A DNA stretch of 13,544 bases from Stephanodiscus triporus (lineage: Eukaryota; Bacillariophyta; Thalassiosirophyceae; Thalassiosirales; Thalassiosiraceae), in assembly GCA_036939755.1 (NCBI GenBank), contig JALLAZ010002737.1:1-13544 (forward strand), in the 5' to 3' direction. Numbering within the stretch: the stretch's first letter is position 1; each line of letters starts with the position of its first letter. Below are positions 6,713 through 13,544 of this stretch, piece by piece. Below the pieces are notes generated by a model. That model saw only the letters and a list, made by a program, of their open reading frames with translations. It made no database searches and was not told where the DNA came from. The translations under genes and the position numbers were made by a program.

Positions 6713-9700
6713 CTACTGGCGCTCCTTCAGGTATTCATTGGCATTGTTGAGTAGTTTGAAGAAGTCTGAGGCTTCGGAGGCAGTGAGTCCGGTTGTAGTA
6801 GGATCGTTCTTGTCAGGGTGGTATTTGCGCGCGAGTCGGCGGTAACACACTTTGATTTCCATTTCGGACGCACCGAGGCCAAGGCCGAGGATTGTCAGCG
6901 AATGGGACATGCTGCGACCGACTTGGGAGCAGAAGGCAGGGTCATTGAGCCATCGTCTTGGATCGTAGGTGGTCTCGTCAGTGTCGGTAGGGGGCGGGGG
7001 GGGTGGTGGTTGTTGCGGGTGGCGGCGTGGACGTGGTGGGGGGGATTGCGGGGGCGGGGCTTGTGCATGTGGTTCGTCATCGTCGTCGTCATATGTGTCG
7101 TCGTCGTCGGAGGTTTCGTCGGGTGATCGGCGTCCAGCTGCGGCTCTGCGTGCTTGCCATGATGGGAGGGGCCCCCAGTCGTCAGGTCGGTCTGGGAGTG
7201 GTGTGGAGGGGTGCAGGAGGCGTTCAACAAGTTGGCACCAGTATTTTTCATGCATAGCTTCGTGGATCCAGCTTCGCAGGGAGCCATATCGATCGATCTG
7301 GACAGTGGGTACATCTTGGAAGAGGAGACGGAGGTTTTCGACCATGAAGTTTTTCCCGGTTGTTTGTGGTCTGCCAACGCGACGTTTGTGGTCACAACAC
7401 GCTGTAATCATGTTGCGAGACGGGCGGTCAGGTGGGCCACGCATCATCTTCCCAACGAAGTCCATCTGTCGCGCGGCAATCATGTTGCGGACGCAAGGGA
7501 TGGAATAGAACATGCGGCGTACTTTGTCGTTGCGAAGGTGTTGTTCGCGTACTTTGGTCATCGAAATGTGCATGATGCGTCGTATGCTGCGATGTAGGAA
7601 CACTTCGAGCTTGTCGAGTTGCGATTTCCGCAGTGACCACGTTTCGGCACCCCACAGGAGTAGGTTCATTGGGATGGCTCGGAAGAGGAGGTATTTGTTG
7701 TATACGTCGAGATGTGGGTTACGCCATACTTCTTTCAGAGCGCCCATGGACGCGTTTGCCGCGGCGAGTCGGGATGTGATGTCGTCGTCATCGCGGAGGT
7801 TGTAAGATATGAGCGAGCCGAGGTATCGGAATGTTCGTGTGAAGCTGACGAAGCCGTCGGCAACGGCGAAGTCTTGAGTTTCGTCAAGTCGGTCGTACAT
7901 GGCGTGTTCACGTTCGGTCTGCCCCTGGTTATCTTCGTTGTCATCATCAGCAGAATTGATTGTCCTTCTACCGTCAGGGCCATAGGCTGCGAGTGATTTG
8001 GGGAGGATGCGAATGATGTCGGTGGGGTTTTCGTTTGGGTTGAAGAAGACGAATTTCTTGGTTAGTTTGCATACTATCCCCGCTTTGCCCGCGTGTGACG
8101 GATGGGAGGATGCGACGACAACGCGGCAACCGATGGGGAAGGCTGTCGGACAGATTGAGCTGGGTGCGGGTTGTACGGTGAGTTGGTGTGAGTGCATGGT
8201 GGGATGGGCGCGACGGAAGGCACGTTGGATCAGTGTGGCAGCGGCATTGTCGCGATGTGTGTGTTGGAAGAACTGAGGAGGGGGAAAGAAGACACATTCT
8301 GTTTTGGATGCTGTGATCCCACGACCGATGTGCATTTCAAGACCAAATCTGCTGAAGTGGTGGAAGATGAGGTTCATGCCTTGTTTGAGGTCTGCTCGTG
8401 AGCCGAACGGGAATGCGCCATCGTCAACGTAGAGGCATTGCAGAATCTCGTATGCGGTGAGTTTTTTTGACGTGAACATTGCTGGAGTGTGACTGCAGAT
8501 TCTTCCATTGATCATGTTGTCGTCGCTGGCGGTCATGACTCGGAGGATGGGTATCTCTTGTTCGCGCCAGACGATCTCCAGTGTTTCGGCAAACGCAGTC
8601 ATGAGGAAGAGGAATAGCACCGGGGCCATGTTATCACCTTGGCGTACGCCGACTGTTTGGGGGATTTCAACTATTTCTTTCTCGATCTTCAGCACGCATA
8701 CATTGTCGGTGTAGATTGTTTGGATCGCCGCAACGAACTTTGGAGGTGCGCCGTAGCGTTCGAGGATGCGCAGCAGTAGCTCGTGGTTGGCTGTGTCGTA
8801 GGCTTTGACAAGGTCGACGAAGCCAACGTACGAAGCAAGGTCATGGTTTCGCCGCGCGTTGAGGAGTGCTTTGAGGGTGAAGAGGCCATCCCTGCAGCCG
8901 AGTTCGGGGGTGCCACCGAATTGAAACCGGGTACCATGTTTGTCGAGTAGCTGAAAGGCGCGAGCTGTCATGATTGAGGAGAACACTTTGCTGCACATGT
9001 CCATCAACATAATTCCACGCCATTTGTTCGGGTCGCTGAGATCGCCCTTTTTCGGGACTGGGACACATTGGCTTCTTCGCCACGCTTCGTGATCAGTTTT
9101 CCCTTCAAAGAAGTCAGAGACGTGTTTGTGTATCGTGCGTCTGGATGCGTCGTCCATTGCTTTGAGGGCTTCTGGAGGGATGCCGTTGAGGCCAGGCGCT
9201 TTCCCCTTTTTGAGCTTGTTGATGGCGCGTTTGACTTCGCGGAAGGTGATGGGGGTGTCAATGGCAGTGAGGCACGGTTTCTGGTCGATTAAGTCGAGGA
9301 CGGAGTCGTCGACTGGTCTGTGGTTGTTGAGGACTTTGTGGAGGTGTGAGCTGAAGACTGACATGTTCTCTTTTGCATTGGAAGCTAGGTCGCCGGTGTC
9401 TAGTTTCATCGCCATGTTGATGTTGGTTTTGTGGTGAGCAGTTTCGCCTCCTGTGAGGAGGCGAATGTTCTCCCATGCAAGACGCGGGTTGAATCGCATG
9501 TTGTGGATGTTGGAGCATATTCCACTATACCAGCGTGCTTTGGCGAGGTCGACGAGATCACGATTGCGTTTGTTAACGTGCTTTAGTTTGAGTTGGATGT
9601 CGGCAAGCTCGGTATCGGTGAGGGCGCTTCTGTCGTGTAGTCGGTGCCGAAGTCGGTTCTTCTCTTCGATGGCTGGGATGAGTATGGATTCGCTTGCTTT

Positions 9701-12184
9701 GTACCATCCTTCACATTTGCTTTCGATGGAGACGGCTGTCTCGCGGCCGGCACGCACTACGGCTTCGCAGAAGGTGTCGTAGGTCATGTCGCGCGAGGTG
9801 AGTTCGAGTAGATACTTGTTGTAGAGTTTGCGCTGTTCTTCCTCTTCGCATATCTTTCTCCAATCGATGTCTCCGCTTTCGAGGGATGCCTTCTCCTTGT
9901 ACTTGAGTGACGTTAGGTTCAGTTGCATTCGGACTGCGCGATGGTCGCTGTCGGGGCCGTCGTGCATTGTTTGGCAATTCCTGACGCGTTTGTGGAGGGT
10001 CGTGGAGCATACTATCAGGTCGAGCATGTGAGATTCGGGGAGTCCTGTGGTGGTGGGTCGGTTGCTGGTCCACGTGCCGTGGCCCGGTCCATTGGCTTTG
10101 CTCTCGAAGAAGGTATTCATCACGCGGAGGCGATGTGCGAGGTATACTGTGAGTAGGTTTTCGCCTTTCGAGTTGCGTTTCGCGAGGCCATGGGGCCCGA
10201 GGGCGGACTGGAATTCGCTGGATTGGAGGGGGTCGAACGTGCCAATGTTGGCGTTGACATCTGCGCCCATGATGATTTCGTTGTCGGGGGGGAGTTTGCT
10301 GAGGAGAGTATCGAGGGTGTCAAGGAAGCGAATGTAGGTGTCCTCTGCGCCCGCCTTGGTGCATGGATGGTAAACGGATACGAGAGTGAGGGCGAGGTGT
10401 TTGGCACCTTTCTTCCCTCGGACCTGTTTCCCCATTCTATCGTGGCTGTTGAGAGTGACGTTAATGCTGATGTAGCGCCCTGCGAATTCGCCGGTTGCGT
10501 CAGTTGTCAGTGGGGGTCGGGATCCGGCGGCTTTCCATCCTTGGTAGTATCGCGGGGATAATATGATGGCAACGCCACGGAAGTTGTGATTGCCCTTCCC
10601 CCCGTTGTGTCGGAAGACGTGGTAGCTATTGATGACTTCGTCAAAGGCATCTCCTTCCAGCCAGGTCTCTTGCACAAAGTACACGTCAAGATTCTTGGTT
10701 TTCATTATGGAAATGAGATGTTCGTAGCGTGTGTAGTCATAGGGCTCAGTGGTGATCAGTTTGCCCTCAGCATCTCTGGGTAGGCGGCGTAGGCCATGGG
10801 CATTTTGGGTGACGAATGCGCTGATGTCAAGTTGGTGGGGGGACGAGGGGTGCGGGCGGCGTATGGCTGGCGTTGCAGTTGTGGGTGGCGGTGGTGATGG
10901 GGGATTTGTTGCGTGGTTGTCGTTATCGTCAGCAGTGGGGTCATTGAAGGTGTCATCGTCTGTCGGGGGGCTCCGAGCGGTGTGCCATGAGATTGTGGGG
11001 TATTCTGTGTCATCGAGCCAATCATTGATGATGTCTCCGTCGCGTGTGTTCCAGGGGGTGTTGTCAGAGTCGGGGATGCAGACAGTTGATCGGTGTGTCC
11101 TGGGGGTTTCCGTGTTGTTCCGCGGTGCGTCGTCGGGGCTAGGGGTGTCGGTCCGGTCGAGTCGGTATGCGTCTGCTTTTTGTGTGGTTGCGTGGTGTGG
11201 CGTTTGGGTTGAGTCAGTAACAATGATATGCGCGGTTGTTCGTCGTCGAGCTGCTGCTGTCATTGATCGCGTGAGTCGTTGTAGGACGGGGGGCGCGGCA
11301 GTTTTTGAGTGAGCAAGTCGGGTGGTGGTGGAGGACAGTGGTACGCGTGGTGTGTTGGGCGACGGCGGTTTGTTGCATCGGTGGGCGGGTGCCGCGACTT
11401 TGTCGTTGTGGTCATCCTGCGCAGGGGTAGCGTGCTGATTTGCGATGTCGGCAAGGTCTCGTAGTGCAGCGTCGAGGATCAGTGTTGCGTCAGTGAGGTC
11501 GTGGGAATCAATTTGGGTGCGGAGGGGGTGGGGTGGGTCGTGATACGTGTCCTGTTCGAAGTCGTGTAGTGCAGCGTCGAGGATGAGTGCAGTGGCTCGG
11601 ATGTATGAGTCAATCTGTGTCGGCGGAATGGATGAGTTCTGGTCGTCATGGGGGTGGTGATTGGCGTCGTCGTCGACGGTGGTGGTGATCGTTGGTGGGA
11701 AGAGTTGGGTTTGTTTGAGGAGCCATTTAATGCTATGCTTTTGTTGGCGTGGGGCGAAGTGGGGAGCGCTTGCGAGAGTTGATTGTAGTCGCCTTCGTTG
11801 ACGGCGGAGACTGCGTCGGTGCGCGCTGCCGAGGGCACGGCGTCGGTGTCGTGGCGGTGCGGGTTGTTGCTGTTGTAATTGACGCGTGGAATCAGCAAGG
11901 ACAGTGACAGTAGGGACAGGGGTAGGAGGGAGTGTTGTAGGGAAGTCAGGTTGTTTGCCAGTCGGATAATACCATCGCCATAGCCGCGGTTGGTCCTCTC
12001 GGCGTCCATGGTTGGGAGGGGTGGGGCAGGGTGGTCGGAGGCAAAATAAAGGGAGGGGTGGTGTCTTGGTACTAGTTCCGCTGTTGACCATGCCGATTTT
12101 TCTGGCGATTGTTGTGTTTGTGTTTGTGAAAAAAGAGGTGGACCATGGGCGATCCGGTCGAGTCCGATGCGTCATTATCGGCAT
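6713..12184 (-). CDS. Non-LTR retrotransposon polyprotein: APE endonuclease, reverse transcriptase, IQ/KOW-like insert, C-terminal J domain
   Basis: This 1,823-residue ORF starts at the first ATG after an in-frame TGA. Residues 1-450 are low-complexity, rich in Pro/Thr/Arg/Asp, with a basic patch at 112-133 and a 35-residue repeat (TQIDS at 189 and 224). Residues 453-757 are an APE-type endonuclease with its expected set: QNAHG Asn461, QETW Glu506, YHP His606, ADVNA Asp642/Asn644, Asp722, and SDH Asp747/His748. It nicks target DNA. Residues 978-1300 are the reverse transcriptase: KAPGLNGIPPEAL, PVPKKGD, FVDLVKAYD (Asp1124), GVRQGD, YVDDGA (Asp1254/Asp1255). An insert at 1303-1440 holds an IQ-like motif (LIQRAFRRAHP) and a KOW/SH3-like stretch (IGCRVVVA to FVFFNP). 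Then come FRYLGSLIS and LLLWGAETWSL, as in RTE-like elements. An acidic/poly-Pro linker (1688-1732) leads to a J domain (1762-1820) with HPD at 1789-1791. All catalytic residues are intact and there is no frame break, so the copy looks young. Clade assignment is by motif resemblance only. Confidence 0.93.
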   Translation of the reverse strand: MPIMTHRTRPDRPWSTSFFTNTNTTIARKIGMVNSGTSTKTPPLPLFCLRPPCPTPPNHGRREDQPRLWRWYYPTGKQPDFPTTLPPTPVPTVTVLADSTRQLQQQQPAPPRHRRRALGSAHRRSLRRQRRRLQSTLASAPHFAPRQQKHSIKWLLKQTQLFPPTITTTVDDDANHHPHDDQNSSIPPTQIDSYIRATALILDAALHDFEQDTYHDPPHPLRTQIDSHDLTDATLILDAALRDLADIANQHATPAQDDHNDKVAAPAHRCNKPPSPNTPRVPLSSTTTRLAHSKTAAPPVLQRLTRSMTAAARRRTTAHIIVTDSTQTPHHATTQKADAYRLDRTDTPSPDDAPRNNTETPRTHRSTVCIPDSDNTPWNTRDGDIINDWLDDTEYPTISWHTARSPPTDDDTFNDPTADDNDNHATNPPSPPPPTTATPAIRRPHPSSPHQLDISAFVTQNAHGLRRLPRDAEGKLITTEPYDYTRYEHLISIMKTKNLDVYFVQETWLEGDAFDEVINSYHVFRHNGGKGNHNFRGVAIILSPRYYQGWKAAGSRPPLTTDATGEFAGRYISINVTLNSHDRMGKQVRGKKGAKHLALTLVSVYHPCTKAGAEDTYIRFLDTLDTLLSKLPPDNEIIMGADVNANIGTFDPLQSSEFQSALGPHGLAKRNSKGENLLTVYLAHRLRVMNTFFESKANGPGHGTWTSNRPTTTGLPESHMLDLIVCSTTLHKRVRNCQTMHDGPDSDHRAVRMQLNLTSLKYKEKASLESGDIDWRKICEEEEQRKLYNKYLLELTSRDMTYDTFCEAVVRAGRETAVSIESKCEGWYKASESILIPAIEEKNRLRHRLHDRSALTDTELADIQLKLKHVNKRNRDLVDLAKARWYSGICSNIHNMRFNPRLAWENIRLLTGGETAHHKTNINMAMKLDTGDLASNAKENMSVFSSHLHKVLNNHRPVDDSVLDLIDQKPCLTAIDTPITFREVKRAINKLKKGKAPGLNGIPPEALKAMDDASRRTIHKHVSDFFEGKTDHEAWRRSQCVPVPKKGDLSDPNKWRGIMLMDMCSKVFSSIMTARAFQLLDKHGTRFQFGGTPELGCRDGLFTLKALLNARRNHDLASYVGFVDLVKAYDTANHELLLRILERYGAPPKFVAAIQTIYTDNVCVLKIEKEIVEIPQTVGVRQGDNMAPVLFLFLMTAFAETLEIVWREQEIPILRVMTASDDNMINGRICSHTPAMFTSKKLTAYEILQCLYVDDGAFPFGSRADLKQGMNLIFHHFSRFGLEMHIGRGITASKTECVFFPPPQFFQHTHRDNAAATLIQRAFRRAHPTMHSHQLTVQPAPSSICPTAFPIGCRVVVASSHPSHAGKAGIVCKLTKKFVFFNPNENPTDIIRILPKSLAAYGPDGRRTINSADDDNEDNQGQTEREHAMYDRLDETQDFAVADGFVSFTRTFRYLGSLISYNLRDDDDITSRLAAANASMGALKEVWRNPHLDVYNKYLLFRAIPMNLLLWGAETWSLRKSQLDKLEVFLHRSIRRIMHISMTKVREQHLRNDKVRRMFYSIPCVRNMIAARQMDFVGKMMRGPPDRPSRNMITACCDHKRRVGRPQTTGKNFMVENLRLLFQDVPTVQIDRYGSLRSWIHEAMHEKYWCQLVERLLHPSTPLPDRPDDWGPLPSWQARRAAAGRRSPDETSDDDDTYDDDDDEPHAQAPPPQSPPPRPRRHPQQPPPPPPPTDTDETTYDPRRWLNDPAFCSQVGRSMSHSLTILGLGLGASEMEIKVCYRRLARKYHPDKNDPTTTGLTASEASDFFKLLNNANEYLKERQ
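11457..11625 (-). repeat. Two-copy tandem repeat in the retrotransposon N-terminus, period 105 nt
   Basis: The bases GTAGTGCAGCGTCGAGGAT occur near 11460 and again near 11565, inside related flanks. They encode the paired peptides ATALILDAALHDFEQ and DATLILDAALRDLAD, each after TQIDS, 35 residues apart. The predicted amphipathic helix is thus duplicated in an otherwise disordered region. Confidence 0.7.
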
Positions 12185-12215
12185 GACGCCGGTGGGACTG
12201 CCACTATGGGCTGTA

Positions 12216-12235
12216 AAAGTATAAATTCATACTTT
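12216..12235 (-). promoter_or_regulatory. Stem-loop 3 of leader cluster (AAAGTAT arms)
   Basis: Seven-base perfect arms (AAAGTAT / ATACTTT) enclose a six-base loop. It ends about 32 bases before the polyprotein ATG on the minus strand, so it would sit in the 5' leader of the element RNA. AT-rich and weak alone, it matters mainly as part of the cluster. Confidence 0.4.
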
Positions 12236-12260
12236 AACTATGAAATTATCTCTTTATGGG

Positions 12261-12286
12261 AAGGATGCCGAAATTTCGGCATCCTT
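12261..12286. repeat. Perfect 26-base palindrome in the leader of the retrotransposon
   Basis: Two 13-base arms (AAGGATGCCGAAA and its exact complement) abut with no spacer. As RNA it would form a strong GC-containing hairpin with a tiny loop; as DNA it could be a cruciform or dimer-binding site. On the plus strand a T-rich stretch follows, which mimics an intrinsic terminator, but that mechanism does not apply to nuclear polymerase II genes. Confidence 0.8.
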
Positions 12287-12294
12287 TTACTTTT

Positions 12295-12311
12295 AGGTAG
12301 AACGTCTACCT
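12295..12311 (-). promoter_or_regulatory. Stem-loop 1 of leader cluster (AGGTAGA / TCTACCT)
   Basis: Seven perfect base pairs enclose an ACG loop, nine bases away from the 26-base palindrome. It is the outermost of three stem-loops between 12216 and 12311. It may mark the 5' end of the element or belong to a structured leader. Confidence 0.45.
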
Positions 12312-13028
12312 TTCTCGCATCATAACTTAAAGAACTCACCAGTATGACACCAAATACTAAGAGCACATAGAGAAAACTGAAAATACCGGCACTCTTGCTG
12401 GCGCACCCATATCTGCATACCAGCTAACAACTGTCTGTAACTATCGGTACAGACAGGCGTAGCCTGCTGGCACCCATCACAAAAATGGTCGCTCGTATAG
12501 GTTTTGTACTTAAGATCTCTGCGAGGTCTAAAATAAATTTTTGGCAGAAACCTTCCTCTCAAAGTCAAAGCTAGCGCCCCACCACCAGCACCATTGTAAT
12601 TTCTGCCCAAACTTCAATCTTGTATACAGCTTCAAGACTCCTGCCCCCCATTCAAAATCCGCTCGGACGTAAGCTTCCACCAACATGCGGAATGAGCCTT
12701 GTCGCTCGGTGTCACCTTCCTGGGCTGTACTGAGTCCCACATTGGGTGCTCACTAACAGTCACTAACACCAACAGTCGCGCTGTTGACCACCCAAATCGC
12801 CGCTGCGCCGCCCACGTTCCGACTGCCTCCCTCACCGTGTCTGCCGGAACCGAGCGACACGAAGATGCCAATGGGTCCATACAACAAACCCATTGTGGTC
12901 TGCACCACATCGTCGTCGTCGGCATGTCGTACACATACTGCTGCTTTCATCGTGTTAATATAATTAATTTTCTACATTGCGAAATAGCTAAACAAAAAAT
13001 AACAAAAGAGAGAAATGAAATCGTCCAT
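12312..13028. other. Intergenic stretch without a supported gene
   Basis: Open frames on both strands here start at non-ATG codons and carry no recognisable motif. The longest, on the plus strand at 12699-13169, has no ATG near its start and no domain. I see no RNA gene, terminal repeat or coding remnant. Confidence 0.5.
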
Positions 13029-13544
13029 CTATTCGTTGAAGTCCCAATAGTTAGCCTCTGTGGTGGTCAAGTCGTCAGTGTCCCAATCAGTCACAGATGT
13101 GTAAATGACTTCATGTGTGTCCGTCCCCCAGATTTCCGCCGCTGTCCCGCATCCTCCGGAGCCATCTGATAGAATTGCTGCAGTGGACAAGGAGGGCACA
13201 TTCGTACGCAATAAGTATTCCATTGTCAAACCATGTCATATCATCAGCCTTGTCGGGATGGAGAAGAAGCTCTCACGGCACCAGCGAATAGCTTTCTCTT
13301 TGAATGGAAGAGTGTCAGGATAGGTGTGCTCTCGAAGATTGTTGGTAAGAATCTGAGTAAAGGCTGTGCATGGAGGAACTGGCTCTCGCGCATATACTTT
13401 TGCATCACGTGCATGTAGAAGAAGCTGTTGAACTGTTGGCGGTAGGTGTTGGAAGCTGGTTGAGTCAGGGGCGAAAAAATTCATGACAAGATCCGTCATC
13501 CAAATGTGAACCATGTTCATGGCCACTTTGGAGAGAGTGAGAAT
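13029..13544 (-). pseudogene. 3' part of an unrecognised gene running off the window, interrupted by an in-frame TGA
   Basis: On the minus strand one frame is open from the window edge (13544) to a TGA at 13236, about 102 codons, with well-mixed protein-like composition (for example MNMVHIWMTDLVMNFFAP and REHTYPDTLPFKEKAIRWC). The same frame then stays open for a further 68 codons to a TAG or TGA near 13029, with an acidic Thr/Asp-rich tail. The family is not recognised. The TGA may be a nonsense mutation, or may fall near or in a short intron: a GT (around 13230) and a pyrimidine-rich AG (GTCCACTGCAG, around 13180) are available, though the fit is only suggestive. Alternatively the gene simply ends at 13236. 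Confidence 0.4.

Larger units (their letters stand above)
6713..12311 (-). mobile_element. Non-LTR (LINE, RTE-like) retrotransposon, boundaries not resolved
   Basis: The element contains at least the polyprotein ORF and probably a short 5' leader carrying the stem-loops up to about 12311. No target-site duplication, poly-A tail or 3' microsatellite could be paired with confidence. The 3' end could lie just after 6713, within the 6712-5978 interval, or past R2. No second element copy is in the window to compare with. Confidence 0.6.

Noticed and set aside
6818..8401. Many plus-strand and second minus-strand open frames antisense to the retrotransposon
   Set aside because: They are shadows of a long GC-skewed coding region. 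The minus-strand polyprotein has clear catalytic motifs throughout.
12261..12290. Palindrome followed by T's as a bacterial-type terminator
   Set aside because: The rest of the window is nuclear eukaryotic, and no gene ends there on the plus strand.
12699..13169. 156-codon plus-strand ORF
   Set aside because: It begins at TTG, has no ATG in its first half, has no recognisable motif and has a cysteine-scattered composition typical of chance frames.
1..13544. CRISPR array, tRNA or rRNA genes, long terminal repeats
   Set aside because: No regularly spaced repeats, cloverleaf-like sequences, rRNA motifs or paired long terminal repeats were seen on either strand.

Overview
The window is eukaryotic nuclear DNA, most likely from a diatom. 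This rests on two things visible in the sequence. One is a single-pass membrane protein with a long Pro/Ser/Thr-rich stalk and a six-cysteine C-terminal module, a layout common in diatom predicted proteomes. The other is a very long intron-free non-LTR retrotransposon ORF that ends in a J domain. Species cannot be named from the sequence alone. Every gene supported here reads on the minus strand.

Layout, high to low coordinate (the direction of transcription). At the right edge (13544-13029) lies the end of an unrecognised ORF with an in-frame TGA. About 700 bases without a convincing gene follow, ending in three stem-loops packed into 12216-12311. Just below them starts a 1,823-residue retrotransposon polyprotein (12184-6713). 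Its order is a low-complexity basic N-terminus, an APE-type endonuclease, a reverse transcriptase, an inserted IQ/KOW-like segment, the post-palm region of RTE-like elements, and a C-terminal J domain. On the same strand, and in the same frame, come a 165-residue unknown ORF (6475-5978) and, 3 nt after its stop, a class I ribonucleotide reductase small-subunit (R2) gene (5974 to about 4837).

The R2 copy is damaged or divergent. Two of its six iron ligands are replaced (Glu to Lys261, His to Arg264). Its well-conserved C-terminal tail is out of frame behind a TGA, with about 17 nt missing relative to the family. It is therefore a recent pseudogene, a catalytically dead paralogue with a broken tail, or a gene with a sequencing or recoding complication.

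About 360 bases of intergenic DNA separate R2 from the membrane-protein gene (4477-2969). The rest (2968-1) is mostly non-coding, with a hexanucleotide repeat near 1465-1517 and a weakly supported Pro-rich ORF at 817-38.

The most interesting possibility is that the retroelement, the unknown ORF and R2 form one unit: an element carrying or transducing a dNTP-synthesis gene and bearing a chaperone-recruiting J domain. The sequence shows co-orientation, tight spacing and a shared frame. It does not show the element's ends or target-site duplications, so capture by the element and chance insertion beside a host R2 copy both remain open.
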